Origin: Streptomyces sp. TLI_146
Lineage (GTDB): Bacteria > Actinomycetota > Actinomycetes > Streptomycetales > Streptomycetaceae
Reading direction: 5' to 3'
NCBI RefSeq assembly: GCF_002846415.1
Contig: NZ_PJMX01000002.1
Location: 1 to 64,000, forward strand
Length of the DNA stretch: 64,000 nucleotides
A program made the position numbers and the translations under genes. The notes under the pieces are model-generated. The model was not told where the DNA came from. It saw only the letters and a list, made by a program, of their open reading frames with translations, and did not search any database. Shown here in pieces: positions 41,924 to 50,189 of this stretch; position 1 is the stretch's first letter, and the number at the start of each line of letters is the position of its first letter.

Positions 41924-43173
41924 TTGAAGGTGGGTTCCCTGCACTCGGAGCGCCGGGCGCCGGACAGTTCGCGGTAGAGGTCCGCGATCGCTTCCGCCGT
42001 CTGGCGCACATCGTGGGTGGTGGTCACGTGCTGGTGGCCCTGGTGGCCCAGGGCGCTGCGCAGCGGCGCGTTGACGAGCAGCGCGCCGACGGCCCGGGCC
42101 AGCGCCTGCGGGCTGTCCGGCGGGACGAGGCAGAACAGCGCGTGCCCGGGCGGCAGGCTCTGCGACGAGCCGCCCACATCAGTAACGACGACGGGTTTCT
42201 GGCAGGCCATCGCCTCCAGGGGCGCCAGTGCCATGCCCTCCCAGCGGGAGGGCAGCACCACCACGTCGGCCGCCCGGTACCAGGGGGTGACGTCGTCGAC
42301 GGCCCCGGCGAACAGGACGGACGCGGGCGCGGCCGCCCGCAGCGCCGCCTCGTCGGGGCCGTCGCCGACCAGGACGAGGCGGGCGGCGGGCAGTTCGGCG
42401 CTCAGCGCGCGCCAGGCGTCGAGGAGCACGTCCTGGCCCTTCTGGCGGCACAGCCGCCCCACGCACACCACCAGCGGCGCGTCGGCCGCCACCTCCCGCA
42501 GCGCGGCCAGCGCGGCGCGCGGGTCCTCGCCCGGGGCGGGCGGGCGGTAGCGCTCCAGGTCGACGCCGTTGGGGACGACCACCGCGTCCATACGGATCCC
42601 GGCGCGTTCGCCGGTGGCGCGCTCGCCCTCGCTGACGCACACCACCCGCGCGGTCCAGCGCACCGCGGCCCGCTCCCACGCGCGCGAGGCGAGGGCGACG
42701 GGGCCGGTGACGGCCTCGAACGACCAGGCGTGCGGCTGGAAGACGGTGGGGATGCGGCCGCGCACGGCGAGCCGCGCGGCCACTCCGGCCTTGGCGCTGT
42801 GCGCGTGGACGACGTCGGGCCGCAGGCGGCGGATGAGGCGGGCGGCCCGCAACGTCTCCGCGACCAGGCCCGGTCCGGGGGCGCGGGTGGCCTGCCAGGT
42901 GTACGTGTCGGCGCCGAGCCGGGCCGCCTCCGCGCCCAGGCGCCCCGAGCCCGGGCAGGCCACCGACACCCGCAGCCCGCCCAGGAGCTGATCCCGCACC
43001 AGGTCGGCGACGACCCGGGCCACTCCGCCGTCGACGGGCTGCACGAGGTGCAGGACGTGCGGCGCGGAGCCGGGTCCGGGCGCGCCATCGGGTCCGGCCT
43101 GCGGTCCCGGTCCGGCTTTCCGTCCGGTTTCCCTTCCGGTTTCCCGCCCGGCTTCGGGGAATTGCGGCTGCAC
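41920..43173 (-). CDS. Glycosyltransferase family 4, first gene of the operon
   Basis: 417 residues from GTG 43173. N-terminal GREx repeats (RETGRETGRKAGPG) are low complexity. The GT-B core has LHLVQPVDGGVARVVADLVR, HAHSAKAGVAARLAV, VVPNGVDLERYRPP, VCVGRLCRQKGQDVLLDAWR and SRWEGMALAPLEAMACQKPV near residue 335. It leads an eight-gene operon with overlaps or minimal gaps, consistent with one mRNA. Divergent from the chaplin at 43460. Confidence 0.86.
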   Translation of the reverse strand: MQPQFPEAGRETGRETGRKAGPGPQAGPDGAPGPGSAPHVLHLVQPVDGGVARVVADLVRDQLLGGLRVSVACPGSGRLGAEAARLGADTYTWQATRAPGPGLVAETLRAARLIRRLRPDVVHAHSAKAGVAARLAVRGRIPTVFQPHAWSFEAVTGPVALASRAWERAAVRWTARVVCVSEGERATGERAGIRMDAVVVPNGVDLERYRPPAPGEDPRAALAALREVAADAPLVVCVGRLCRQKGQDVLLDAWRALSAELPAARLVLVGDGPDEAALRAAAPASVLFAGAVDDVTPWYRAADVVVLPSRWEGMALAPLEAMACQKPVVVTDVGGSSQSLPPGHALFCLVPPDSPQALARAVGALLVNAPLRSALGHQGHQHVTTTHDVRQTAEAIADLYRELSGARRSECREPTFK

Positions 43174-43459
43174 GCGCAGTCACTCCGCTCATGTGAAGGT
43201 ATTCGTATAAGCGGCCCGCCGAACGGGTGTGTTTCCCCCCGGGTCGGTCACGGAATTCCGCATTGCTGAGCCGGATGGCCGAGCCCCCGACTTACTGCTG
43301 TTTCACGTGGTCAATGGGTGGGCAGCAACTGTAGCCGCATTCGCCGCCGGGGATCGTCATGAATGTGTTTCGGAGTGTCCCATCGGGTGATCATCCGTAT
43401 CCGATCGTAAACAGCCTCGTTGATGAAGTGCCTCATCTTTGGCGTGAAAGGAAAAAGTG
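43174..43459. promoter_or_regulatory. Divergent promoter region, polysaccharide operon / chaplin
   Basis: 286 bases without a gene between the operon start and a chaplin start. Relatively AT-rich, as expected for two promoters. It also contains TGTTTCACGTGG near 43299, which matches one half of the Streptomyces chromosomal parS but not the other. Confidence 0.45.
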
Positions 43460-43699
43460 ATGAAGCGAATTGTCAAGTCCGTAGCAATGGTCGGTACGAG
43501 TGCCGCCGTCGTCGTGCTCGGCGCCGGCGTCTCGTCCGCCGACAGCCACGCGGACGGCAAGGCCACCCACTCCCCGGGTGTCCTGTCCGGCAACCTGATC
43601 CAGGTGCCGGTGCACATCCCGGTCAACGTCTGCGGGAACACGGTCAACGTGGTCGGTGTGCTCAACCCCGCCTTCGGCAACCACTGCACCAACAACTGA
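43460..43699 (+). CDS. chp: Short chaplin
   Basis: 79 residues from ATG 43460; AGGA 7 bases upstream favours it over the GTG at 43457. Signal peptide to GVSSADS near residue 28. Chaplin domain: HSPGVLSGNLIQVPVHIPVN, then VCGNTVNVVGVLNPAFGNHC with two Cys. Secreted surface amyloid. It is followed 105 bases later by a second short chaplin. Confidence 0.92.
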   Translation: MKRIVKSVAMVGTSAAVVVLGAGVSSADSHADGKATHSPGVLSGNLIQVPVHIPVNVCGNTVNVVGVLNPAFGNHCTNN

Positions 43700-43804
43700 C
43701 TTCACCCGGTCAGGCCACAACTTGCGGCCTTGACCTGCGTTGACCGGTAGGCCGGGCGACAACCGCCCGGCCTACTCCCCCCCCATCAAGAGGAGCGCTT
43801 CTCC

Positions 43805-44044
43805 ATGTCGCGTACCGCCAAGGCCCTCGCCCTCTCCGCCGCTGCCGCCGCGGCCGTCGTCGGCGGTGCCGGCGTCGCCACCGCCGACAGTGAGGCGTCG
43901 GGCGAGGCCGCCCACTCCCCGGGTGTCGCGTCGGGCAACCTGATCCAGGTGCCGATCCACGTCCCGATCAACCTCTGCGGGAACTCGGCCCAGCTGATCG
44001 GCCTGCTGAACCCGGCGTTCGGCAACACGTGCGTGAACAACTGA
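43805..44044 (+). CDS. chp: Short chaplin (chpF-like position)
   Basis: 79 residues. Signal peptide to GVATADS near residue 28. Chaplin domain HSPGVASGNLIQVPIHVPIN, then LCGNSAQLIGLLNPAFGNTC. The AQL in place of the usual V/I-N-V is a small change in the amyloid core. Preceded by AAGAGGAG. Followed by a hairpin terminator. Confidence 0.92.
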   Translation: MSRTAKALALSAAAAAAVVGGAGVATADSEASGEAAHSPGVASGNLIQVPIHVPINLCGNSAQLIGLLNPAFGNTCVNN

Positions 44045-44084
44045 CGTTCCCTCACGCCGGGCCGCACAGGACCGCCGTACGCTG

Positions 44085-44114
44085 ACCGCCCTTTCCCCGC
44101 GGGGGAAGGGCGGT
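44085..44114. terminator. Terminator of the chaplin pair
   Basis: ACCGCCCTTTCCCC and GGGGGAAGGGCGGT form a 14-bp stem with one mismatch and a 2-base loop, followed by TTTCG. Confidence 0.6.
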
Positions 44115-44328
44115 TTCGCACGTCCGGGCCCCGCGCCGACTGGGCCGTACGGGGTGTCCCCGCACGATTGGCCGTACGGTCCGTCAGCTCGGCCCCACCG
44201 GTTCTCCCAGTTCAGGGACGTGAGGGGGAGTCAGTCGATCACCTGGTGTGATCATCCGGTTGCAGGCGTGTCGCTGCCCGCACATGGTGAGGGCAATCCT
44301 GTTGCCTCACCGAAGGAGACCCCCTTCC

Positions 44329-45051
44329 ATGCGTGGTCGCGCCTCTCGTCGTCTCACCGCAACCGCCGTCTCCGCCGCGATGCTCTTCGGTGTCGCGGGT
44401 GCCACAGGCACCGCGATGGCCGCCGAACAGCCGCAGAAGCGGCCGGTGGTGGCCCCGGACGACGCCGCCCCCCTGCCCCCCGTACCCGGCCTCGACGCAG
44501 CGACGGGTCTGCTCAAGACGGTCGGCCCGGTCGCGGGGGTGGTCGGCGCGGCGACCGAGCTGCTCGCCGCGGTGCAAAAGGGCGGCCTGTCCCCCGAGGC
44601 ACTCACCAAACTGGTGGACGCCCTCAAGGCCGCGATCGCCAAGCTGCCGGCGGCCGCGCCCGCGGCCCCGGCGACGCCCCCGGCAGCGGCGATTCCCGCG
44701 ACACCCCCGGCGCCCTCCGCCGCGCTGCCGGCCCTGCCCGCGCTGCCCGCCCTGCCGGCTCTGCCGGGCCTGGGGGGCCTGACGAAGGCGGCAGCGCACG
44801 GCGCCCCGGCGGCCGCCGACCCCGTGGCGGACGCCGTGGCCACCCTGCAGAAGGCCGTGGACCAGCTGGTCAAGGACCTCACCGCAGTCAACCTCACGGG
44901 AGTCGTGGCCGATGCCACGGCGGTGGTCGGCGAGCTGCTCAAGCTGCTCCTGAGCGCCGTGCTCGGCAGCGGTCTGCCCGGCCTGCCCAAGCTGCCGGTG
45001 GAGCTCCCCAAGCTGCCCGTGCCCCTGCCCCTCCCGCTCCCGGTCTCCTGA
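44329..45051 (+). CDS. Secreted Ala/Leu/Pro-rich protein
   Basis: 240 residues from ATG 44329 after AAGGAG. Signal peptide to GTAMAAEQ near residue 29. The mature part has two amphipathic helical regions (TGLLKTVGPVAGVVGAATEL, ADAVATLQKAVDQLVKDLTA) around a low-complexity centre of ALPALPALPALP type. The C-terminus LPKLPVPLPLPLPVS is also repetitive. Function unknown; exported, and located beside chaplins. Confidence 0.65.
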   Translation: MRGRASRRLTATAVSAAMLFGVAGATGTAMAAEQPQKRPVVAPDDAAPLPPVPGLDAATGLLKTVGPVAGVVGAATELLAAVQKGGLSPEALTKLVDALKAAIAKLPAAAPAAPATPPAAAIPATPPAPSAALPALPALPALPALPGLGGLTKAAAHGAPAAADPVADAVATLQKAVDQLVKDLTAVNLTGVVADATAVVGELLKLLLSAVLGSGLPGLPKLPVELPKLPVPLPLPLPVS

Positions 45052-45088
45052 GCGCACCACCCCGTACCGCGGGGCAGCACGCGTACGA

Positions 45089-45120
45089 AAGCGCCGGTCT
45101 CCCGGACAGGACCGGCGCTT
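45089..45120. terminator. Hairpin terminator
   Basis: AAGCGCCGGTC, ten bases, GACCGGCGCTT: perfect 11-bp stem 38 bases after the secreted protein stop. Confidence 0.6.
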
Positions 45121-45349
45121 CGTGCTGTCCGGCCGCGCGAGGGGACCGCCTGGATGCTGATACGAGGATCCTTTACGTACGAGTATCGGTGCGGCCCACT
45201 TCATCCGAGTGGTCCGGCAACAATTTCCCGACTGCTGGGTTTCCCTCGGGCGCGGAGGTCGTTACCCAAGAGGTAGCGCATGGAACTTCGAATAGCGCTT
45301 GCAGCGGACCGTAAACCGCGACGAAATGTCGCCACCGGAAGGAATGATG

Positions 45350-45658
45350 ATGAAGCCGATGAAGGTTGCCGCGATCGTTGCCGGTTCCCTGGCAGTGGTG
45401 GGGGCCGCGACCCCGGCGTTCGCGTCGAGTGGCTTCGGCGCCGCCGGTATGCCCCCGACCAGCCTCAACGGCGGTCTGGAGACGCTGGCGAGCCAGGCGC
45501 TCACCAACCCCACGCCGACCATCGTCGAGACGCAGGCCCTCGACCCGAACTCCAGCGACTCCCTGATCCACACGGTCGGGCAGGCCACCGGCGGTCTGAA
45601 CAAGACCAATGGCATTGCCCCGGCGGGACTTCTCGGCGGCCTTCCGGTCGGCCACTGA
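45350..45658 (+). CDS. Small secreted protein
   Basis: 102 residues from the third of three ATGs (45344, 45347, 45350), which has the best distance from GGAAGG. Signal peptide to PAFASSG near residue 26. Mature part is short, Gly/Pro/Thr/Asn rich (TLASQALTNPTPTIVETQAL, TGGLNKTNG). No Cys. Unknown; similar in style to surface-associated small proteins of Streptomyces. Confidence 0.65.
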   Translation: MKPMKVAAIVAGSLAVVGAATPAFASSGFGAAGMPPTSLNGGLETLASQALTNPTPTIVETQALDPNSSDSLIHTVGQATGGLNKTNGIAPAGLLGGLPVGH

Positions 45659-45928
45659 TAAAGAGCGGCGAATTTCTTTACGGGGGTAAAACGGGGTTAC
45701 GGGGGCAGGGGAATCCGGGAGTGCGCGGCCGGATTTCTCCATATTCCGTGAATCCCGGGAACGGGACAGGCGAAAGGCCCCGGTGTCCGGGTGACGGGTC
45801 CGGACGGGGGGCGGCGGGACGGCGCGGGGGCCGGTCGGCGGGCGCCCCCGGGGCCGGGCGGTAATCCGATTCGCCCTAACGAGTGGGCTTTGGTCCTGGT
45901 GTCGCCGCGATGTCGCTAGAGTCCCGGC

Positions 45929-46429
45929 ATGACCTCAGCTTCCAGTGCCGTACGCCCTTCCAGGACCGCCCAGTTGGGCACCCTCGCCCTGCTCGCGTGG
46001 AGCGGCCCGCACCCCGAGGAGGACCGTGACGTGGCGTTCCTCATGGCGTACTCGCTGGGTGACGGCGAAGACGGCCCCGAGGGCGCCGAGGCGGCCGCCC
46101 GGGAGCTGCTCGACGAGATCGGCATGCCCGCCGGGACCGTCAACGACGCCGAGCACGGGGCGACGATGCCGATCACGCTCCTCCTGGAGGCCGGCCAGGT
46201 GAGCCTGACGATGCCTCAGCTCAAGGTGCAGTGCGCCACGCCGCCCGAGTGGATGGCGGCCGCGCAGGCCGAGGACGCCGCGCACTTCGTCTTCGCCACC
46301 CGTCCCTGGCCCGAGGCGGTCCCGGGCCGGCCGGTCACCGAGGACATGCTGCGGGCGTTCGCGGGCGACGCCGAGACGCTACTGAGTGCGGGCCACTGCG
46401 TCCTGCCGGTCCGCCGCCTGCGCAAGTAG
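45929..46429 (+). CDS. DUF5949-like protein
   Basis: 166 residues. QLGTLALLAWSGPHPEEDRD at the start, DVAFLMAYSLGDG, ATMPITLLLEAGQVSLTMPQ, and FVFATRPWPEAVPGRPVTED. It matches my memory of the Streptomyces DUF5949 family. Cytosolic, no motif for an activity. Convergent with the next gene through a 19-bp hairpin. Confidence 0.65.
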   Translation: MTSASSAVRPSRTAQLGTLALLAWSGPHPEEDRDVAFLMAYSLGDGEDGPEGAEAAARELLDEIGMPAGTVNDAEHGATMPITLLLEAGQVSLTMPQLKVQCATPPEWMAAAQAEDAAHFVFATRPWPEAVPGRPVTEDMLRAFAGDAETLLSAGHCVLPVRRLRK

Positions 46430-46456
46430 CCGCCCGAGGCCCCCTGGGCGTACGGA

Positions 46457-46500
46457 AACGGCGTGTGCCGCGGACGGTGGAGTCCGCGGCACACGCCGTT
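46457..46500. terminator. Bidirectional terminator
   Basis: AACGGCGTGTGCCGCGGAC, six bases, then its perfect complement. A 19-bp stem between convergent genes at 46429 and 46524. Confidence 0.85.
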
Positions 46501-46523
46501 CTCATGTGCGGACCGGCTGGGAG

Positions 46524-46817
46524 CTAGAGCACCCCGAACAGCAGGCCGAGCAGGCCTCCGCCGTGGTGGCCGTAGCGGCCGTCGTGGTCGTCACGGCCGT
46601 CGTGGCCGTAGCTGCCGTAGTTGTCGTGGCGACCGTTGTTGTCGTAGCGACCGTGTTCCCGGTGGTCCTTGTCCTTGCACTTCTCGCCGTACCCGCACGA
46701 AAGTGCCGCCGATGCCGGGGTACGGGCCGTCTGGGGCGCTGCCTGGGCGGCGCCGGCGACCGGAAGGATCGCCACGGCGGACAGGGCGGCGGCTACAGCT
46801 ATCTGACGAAGCGTCAT
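46524..46817 (-). CDS. Small secreted Asp/His/Gly/Tyr-rich protein
   Basis: 97 residues. Signal peptide to GAAQAAPQ near residue 26. The mature part has CGYGEKC and then a repetitive stretch of D/H/N/Y/G (NNGRHDNYGSYGHDGRDD type) ending in a hydrophobic LLGLLFGVL. His/Asp density suggests metal binding. Near the copper tyrosinase, but no direct link is proven. Confidence 0.65.
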   Translation of the reverse strand: MTLRQIAVAAALSAVAILPVAGAAQAAPQTARTPASAALSCGYGEKCKDKDHREHGRYDNNGRHDNYGSYGHDGRDDHDGRYGHHGGGLLGLLFGVL

Positions 46818-47249
46818 TTTCGGTGTCTCCTGATGTGGTGAACACGGACATCAAGGACGCTAATCCGACAAATCCGGATTGTCGCGCTGAGCGAGCGGCT
46901 GACTACTGCATGTGAGTGGCGGGGGCTGGCGGCCCGTCAGAAGCCGTCAGAAGCCGACGGTGCGGGGAGGGAAGAGGGAGGGGCGCAAAGGCGGCACACG
47001 GGCGGAACAAAGACCAAGGCCCCGGAATCGTGTAGACCTCCGGGACCCCAGCAGGCGTTCATTCTCCTCTGCCCTACCCGCACCAACGAGCGGCCGCCGG
47101 GAAGGTCACGGCTGCCCAGCGGATCCGACACCAAGTGATCAATGACGGCCGGAACGGTTTCGGGGCGGTCTCGTTGTCCCGAATGCCCCCTTGTGAACGA
47201 TCAGCCCCGGGCGGTAAGTGATCGGCCCCGGGGCAGAACGGAGACCCGT
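46818..47249. other. Intergenic region upstream of melC1
   Basis: 432 bases with no gene I can support. Contains a GTCAGAAGCC tandem at about 46936-46955 and two TGATC-containing GC-rich motifs (near 47200 and 47218) just before the melC1 start, which may be regulator sites. Confidence 0.4.
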
Positions 47250-47897
47250 GTGATCACCGAAGACCCGGTGCCGCGGCGGCGCGTCGGCCCGAAGCGCCTG
47301 CGCCTGCCGCGCCCCGGCGCGCTGTGGCCCGGCCGCCCCCGGTGGACGGCTCCCGCCTCCACCCGGCGCGGAGTGCTGCGCGGCCTGTTCACCCTGACGG
47401 TCGTCAGCTTCACCGGCGGCACCCTCGCCCGGATCAACGCCGCCCCACGCACCGGGGCCGATCCGACCGAGCCCTGGACCGGGACCGGCGAGGCGGGTTC
47501 GCCCTGGCTCGGGACCGGCGAGGCGGCCGCCGCCGGCACCGGCCTGCCCACCGCGTTCGACGAGACCTACCGGGGGCGCCGCATTCAGGGCCGCACGGTC
47601 CTCGCCGATATGCACGCGCAGGCGATGGCGGCGGCGGCCGGCCGGGCCCCGGAGCGCCCGCCCGGCACCGTCCCGGCGCTGCCGCACCCGGGACCGGGCG
47701 GCAGCAGCACGGCGGGCGCGGGGTTCGAGGCCCTCATCGACGGCCGCCATCTGCATCTGATGCGCCGCGCGGACGGCACGTACATCAGCTCGGTGGACCA
47801 CTACACCTCGTACGCGACACCGCTGGAGGCCGTCCGCGCGGCGGTCGACGTGCTGGGCCCCGCCCGACTGGCCGCCAACCCGGTCCACGGCAAGTGA
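47250..47897 (+). CDS. melC1: Tyrosinase cofactor MelC1 (copper chaperone, Tat substrate)
   Basis: 215 residues from GTG 47250, with GGAG 7 bases upstream. Long basic N-terminus, then the twin-arginine region TRRGVLRGLFTLTVVSFTGG. The conserved MelC1 domain includes FDETYRGRRIQGRT, then GFEALIDGRHLHLMRRADGT and SSVDHYTSYATPLEAVRAAV. The His and Met residues deliver copper. It carries MelC2 out through Tat and activates it. The Ala/Gly/Pro-rich inserts make it longer than the 120-150 residues I expect. Confidence 0.9.
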   Translation: MITEDPVPRRRVGPKRLRLPRPGALWPGRPRWTAPASTRRGVLRGLFTLTVVSFTGGTLARINAAPRTGADPTEPWTGTGEAGSPWLGTGEAAAAGTGLPTAFDETYRGRRIQGRTVLADMHAQAMAAAAGRAPERPPGTVPALPHPGPGGSSTAGAGFEALIDGRHLHLMRRADGTYISSVDHYTSYATPLEAVRAAVDVLGPARLAANPVHGK

Positions 47898-47933
47898 CGC
47901 CCCGCACCCGACAGGCCAGGTGAGACAACCCGC

Positions 47934-48812
47934 ATGGTGTACATCCGCAAGAACCAGAAGAACCTCACGAAGGCCGAGAAGCGGGCCTTCGTCAACGCCG
48001 TCCTGGAGCTCAAGCGCCGGGGCAAGTACGACCGGTTCGTCCGCACGCACATCGAGTACTTCGTCGGCGACGGGGACGACGGGCTGCGCGTCGCCCACAT
48101 GGCGCCCTCCTTCCTGCCCTGGCACCGCCGTTTCCTGCTCGACTTCGAACGCGAGCTGCGGGCGATCAACCCCCGCGTCACCGTCCCGTACTGGGACTGG
48201 ACCCGGGACAACTCGCCCTCGTCGTCGCTGTGGGCCGAGGACTTCATGGGCGGCACCGGCCGCAGCGAGGACTTCCAGGTGATGACCGGGCCCTTCGCCT
48301 ACCGGAACGGCAAGTGGAAGATCGAGGCCGGGGTCACCGAGGACCCCTTCCTCACCCGCGACCTCGGCAACGCCTTCGGCCGCGGCGACCCGCTCGACCT
48401 GCCGCCGCGCGACGACCTCAACCGGGCGCTCACCGACTCCGTCTACGACGTCGAGCCCTGGAACTCGCTGAGCCCCACCGGTTTCCGCAACAAGATGGAG
48501 GGCTGGACGGACGGCGCCGGCGTCGACAAACTGCGCACCCACAACCGCGTGCACCGCTGGATCGGCGGCACCATGATCGGCGGCGGAGCCGTCAACGACC
48601 CGGTCTTCTGGCTCCACCACGCCTTCGTCGACCTCATCTGGTCGCGCTGGCAGACCCGCCACCCCAAGTCCGGCTACCGCCCCGCCCGGCCGCCCGGCGC
48701 CGACGACCCGCAGAGCGGCCGCGTCGCCGCCCTCAACGAGCGGATGCCCCCGTGGAACACCACCCCGGCGGCGCTCCTGGACCACCGCAAGATCTACAAG
48801 TACGCGGACTGA
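47934..48812 (+). CDS. melC2: Tyrosinase MelC2
   Basis: 292 residues, start 36 bases after melC1. Type 3 copper centre: CuA ligands from HIEYFV, RVAHMAPSFLPWHRRFLLDFE near residues 39-73; CuB from THNRVHRWIGG near 202-212 and DPVFWLHHAFVDLIWSRWQ near 222-240. Oxidises tyrosine to dopaquinone, leading to melanin. No signal peptide of its own; exported as a complex with MelC1. Confidence 0.95.
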   Translation: MVYIRKNQKNLTKAEKRAFVNAVLELKRRGKYDRFVRTHIEYFVGDGDDGLRVAHMAPSFLPWHRRFLLDFERELRAINPRVTVPYWDWTRDNSPSSSLWAEDFMGGTGRSEDFQVMTGPFAYRNGKWKIEAGVTEDPFLTRDLGNAFGRGDPLDLPPRDDLNRALTDSVYDVEPWNSLSPTGFRNKMEGWTDGAGVDKLRTHNRVHRWIGGTMIGGGAVNDPVFWLHHAFVDLIWSRWQTRHPKSGYRPARPPGADDPQSGRVAALNERMPPWNTTPAALLDHRKIYKYAD

Positions 48813-48826
48813 CCGCGCCGCACACA

Positions 48827-48864
48827 CGCGTACGGCCCCCGGGAGGACCCGGGGGCCGTACGCG
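48827..48864. terminator. Bidirectional terminator between melC2 and chaplin
   Basis: CGCGTACGGCCCCCGGG, four bases, CCCGGGGGCCGTACGCG: perfect 17-bp stem between convergent genes. Confidence 0.85.
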
Positions 48865-48889
48865 AACGAACCGCCGTCGAGGGACGGGC

Positions 48890-49156
48890 TCAGCGCCCGT
48901 AGCCCCCGTGGTGGCCGCTGTTGTTCTCGCAGTGGTTGCCGAACACCGGGTTCAGCAGGCCGATCACGTTGATGGTGTTGCCGCACACGTTGACCGGCAC
49001 GTGGACCGGGACCTGGATCAGGTTGCCGGACAGCACACCCGGGGAGTGCGACGCTTCGCCGTGCGCCCCCGCGTCGGCCGTGGCCATGCCGGCACCGCTC
49101 AGCGCCACCGCACCCGTTCCGGCGAGGACGGCGACGGTCTTCGCGATACGAGACAT
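48890..49156 (-). CDS. chp: Short chaplin with extended C-terminus (chpG-like position)
   Basis: 88 residues from ATG 49156 with AGGAGAA upstream. Signal peptide to GMATADAG near residue 28. Chaplin domain HSPGVLSGNLIQVPVHVPVN, then VCGNTINVIGLLNPVFGNHC. The tail NNSGHHGGYGR is longer and more basic than in the other short chaplins. Convergent with melC2, the order I recall for chpG next to melC in S. coelicolor. Confidence 0.92.
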   Translation of the reverse strand: MSRIAKTVAVLAGTGAVALSGAGMATADAGAHGEASHSPGVLSGNLIQVPVHVPVNVCGNTINVIGLLNPVFGNHCENNSGHHGGYGR

Positions 49157-49266
49157 CAAGTTCTCCTTGTTTGTTCCAACGCTTCAGGGCCCCCGACGGC
49201 CGACGGCCACCGCGAAGCCGCAGTTGCCATGGCTAAACGCGCCCGGCGTGCAGAAGTAACGGAGGT

Positions 49267-50007
49267 TTACTGCGTCTGCTGGTGACGGGCCGCGCGCCGG
49301 CCCAGCGCCAGCACGGCTCCACCGGTGATCAGCAGCGTGCCGCCGGCCGCGCCGAGCATGAGCGGCAGGCTGTCGCTGCCGGTCTCCGCCATCTGCGGCG
49401 GCTTGCCGGGCTGCGGCGGCTTGCCGTGGTTCGGCGGCTTGTTGTCACCCGGAGGGGTGGTGTGACCGGGCGGGGTGGTGTGGCCCGGAGTGCCCGGGTG
49501 GGTGGGCTTGGGCCCCGGGTGGGTGGGCTTCCCGGTCGGCTTGGTGTGGGTGGGCTTGGGGTGCGGGTGGGGGTGCTTGGTCGGCGTGTGCGACGGCTTG
49601 GGGTGGTGCGGGGGGTGGTGCGGGTGGTGGTGGGAGGGGTGCGGGCGGGGGGTTTCGCCGCCGTGCTCCTCGCCGTATTCGCCGCCGGTGCTGTTGCCGT
49701 GGCCGTTGCCGTGCCCGTAGTCGGGGTGGTCGTCGTTGCCGTGGTGGTCGCGGCCGTAACTGTCGTGGTCGTCGTGACCGTCGCGGTGGTCACGGGGGCC
49801 TGACGCAAAGTCAGCACCCGTGCGGACGGGCGGCTGTCCCCCGTCCGGCTGCCCGGCGAACGGGGCCGACGCCGCGCCCGGCGGTGTGGAGGAGCGGTCC
49901 GCGGCGGGATCGCCGCTCGCCGCGGCCGCGCTGTACGCCGTACCCAGCGCGGTGACGAGGCCTGCCACCAGGGCGGCCCGTGCGACAGAACCAGAGATGT
50001 TGTGCAT
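49267..50007 (-). CDS. Sortase-type His/Pro/Thr-rich surface protein
   Basis: 246 residues from ATG 50007. Signal peptide to about residue 30 (AYSAAAASG). Next comes an Asp/His/Gly/Tyr-rich part (HDDHDSYGRDHHGND type, residues about 75-110), then about 100 residues of Pro/His/Lys/Thr (HPHPKPTHTKPTGKPTHP). The sorting signal MAETG, a hydrophobic helix and RRAAR end the protein. Should be wall-anchored; the His content suggests metal or acid-sugar binding. Same D/H/G/Y style as the protein at 46524. Confidence 0.75.
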   Translation of the reverse strand: MHNISGSVARAALVAGLVTALGTAYSAAAASGDPAADRSSTPPGAASAPFAGQPDGGQPPVRTGADFASGPRDHRDGHDDHDSYGRDHHGNDDHPDYGHGNGHGNSTGGEYGEEHGGETPRPHPSHHHPHHPPHHPKPSHTPTKHPHPHPKPTHTKPTGKPTHPGPKPTHPGTPGHTTPPGHTTPPGDNKPPNHGKPPQPGKPPQMAETGSDSLPLMLGAAGGTLLITGGAVLALGRRAARHQQTQ

Positions 50008-50189
50008 GCCGAACAAACCCTCCGACAGGAATGCGGGGAGAAGGACCAGATGGTCACCAGATGGTCTTAGGAATACTCCGGGCATCGCGGGAAGGGCCGT
50101 ATCCACGGGCGTGTCCGTACGGGAGGGAGCACGCGGCAACCCGTCTAGCGCAAGTCGGATGATCTGTTCGGGTCTACGGCGCTACTGGT

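Noticed and set aside
41806..43269. Long plus-strand frame over the first glycosyltransferase
   Set aside because: The minus strand has clear GT4 motifs and overlaps the next gene by GTGA; the plus-strand product is Gly/Arg/Gln-rich only.
43299..43312. Chromosomal parS in the divergent promoter region
   Set aside because: Only the left half matches (TGTTTCACGTG); the right half does not complete the palindrome.
44239..45204. 321-codon minus-strand frame opposite the Ala/Leu/Pro-rich secreted protein
   Set aside because: Gly/Arg-repeat translation of a low-complexity gene; the plus strand has a signal peptide and ribosome-binding site.
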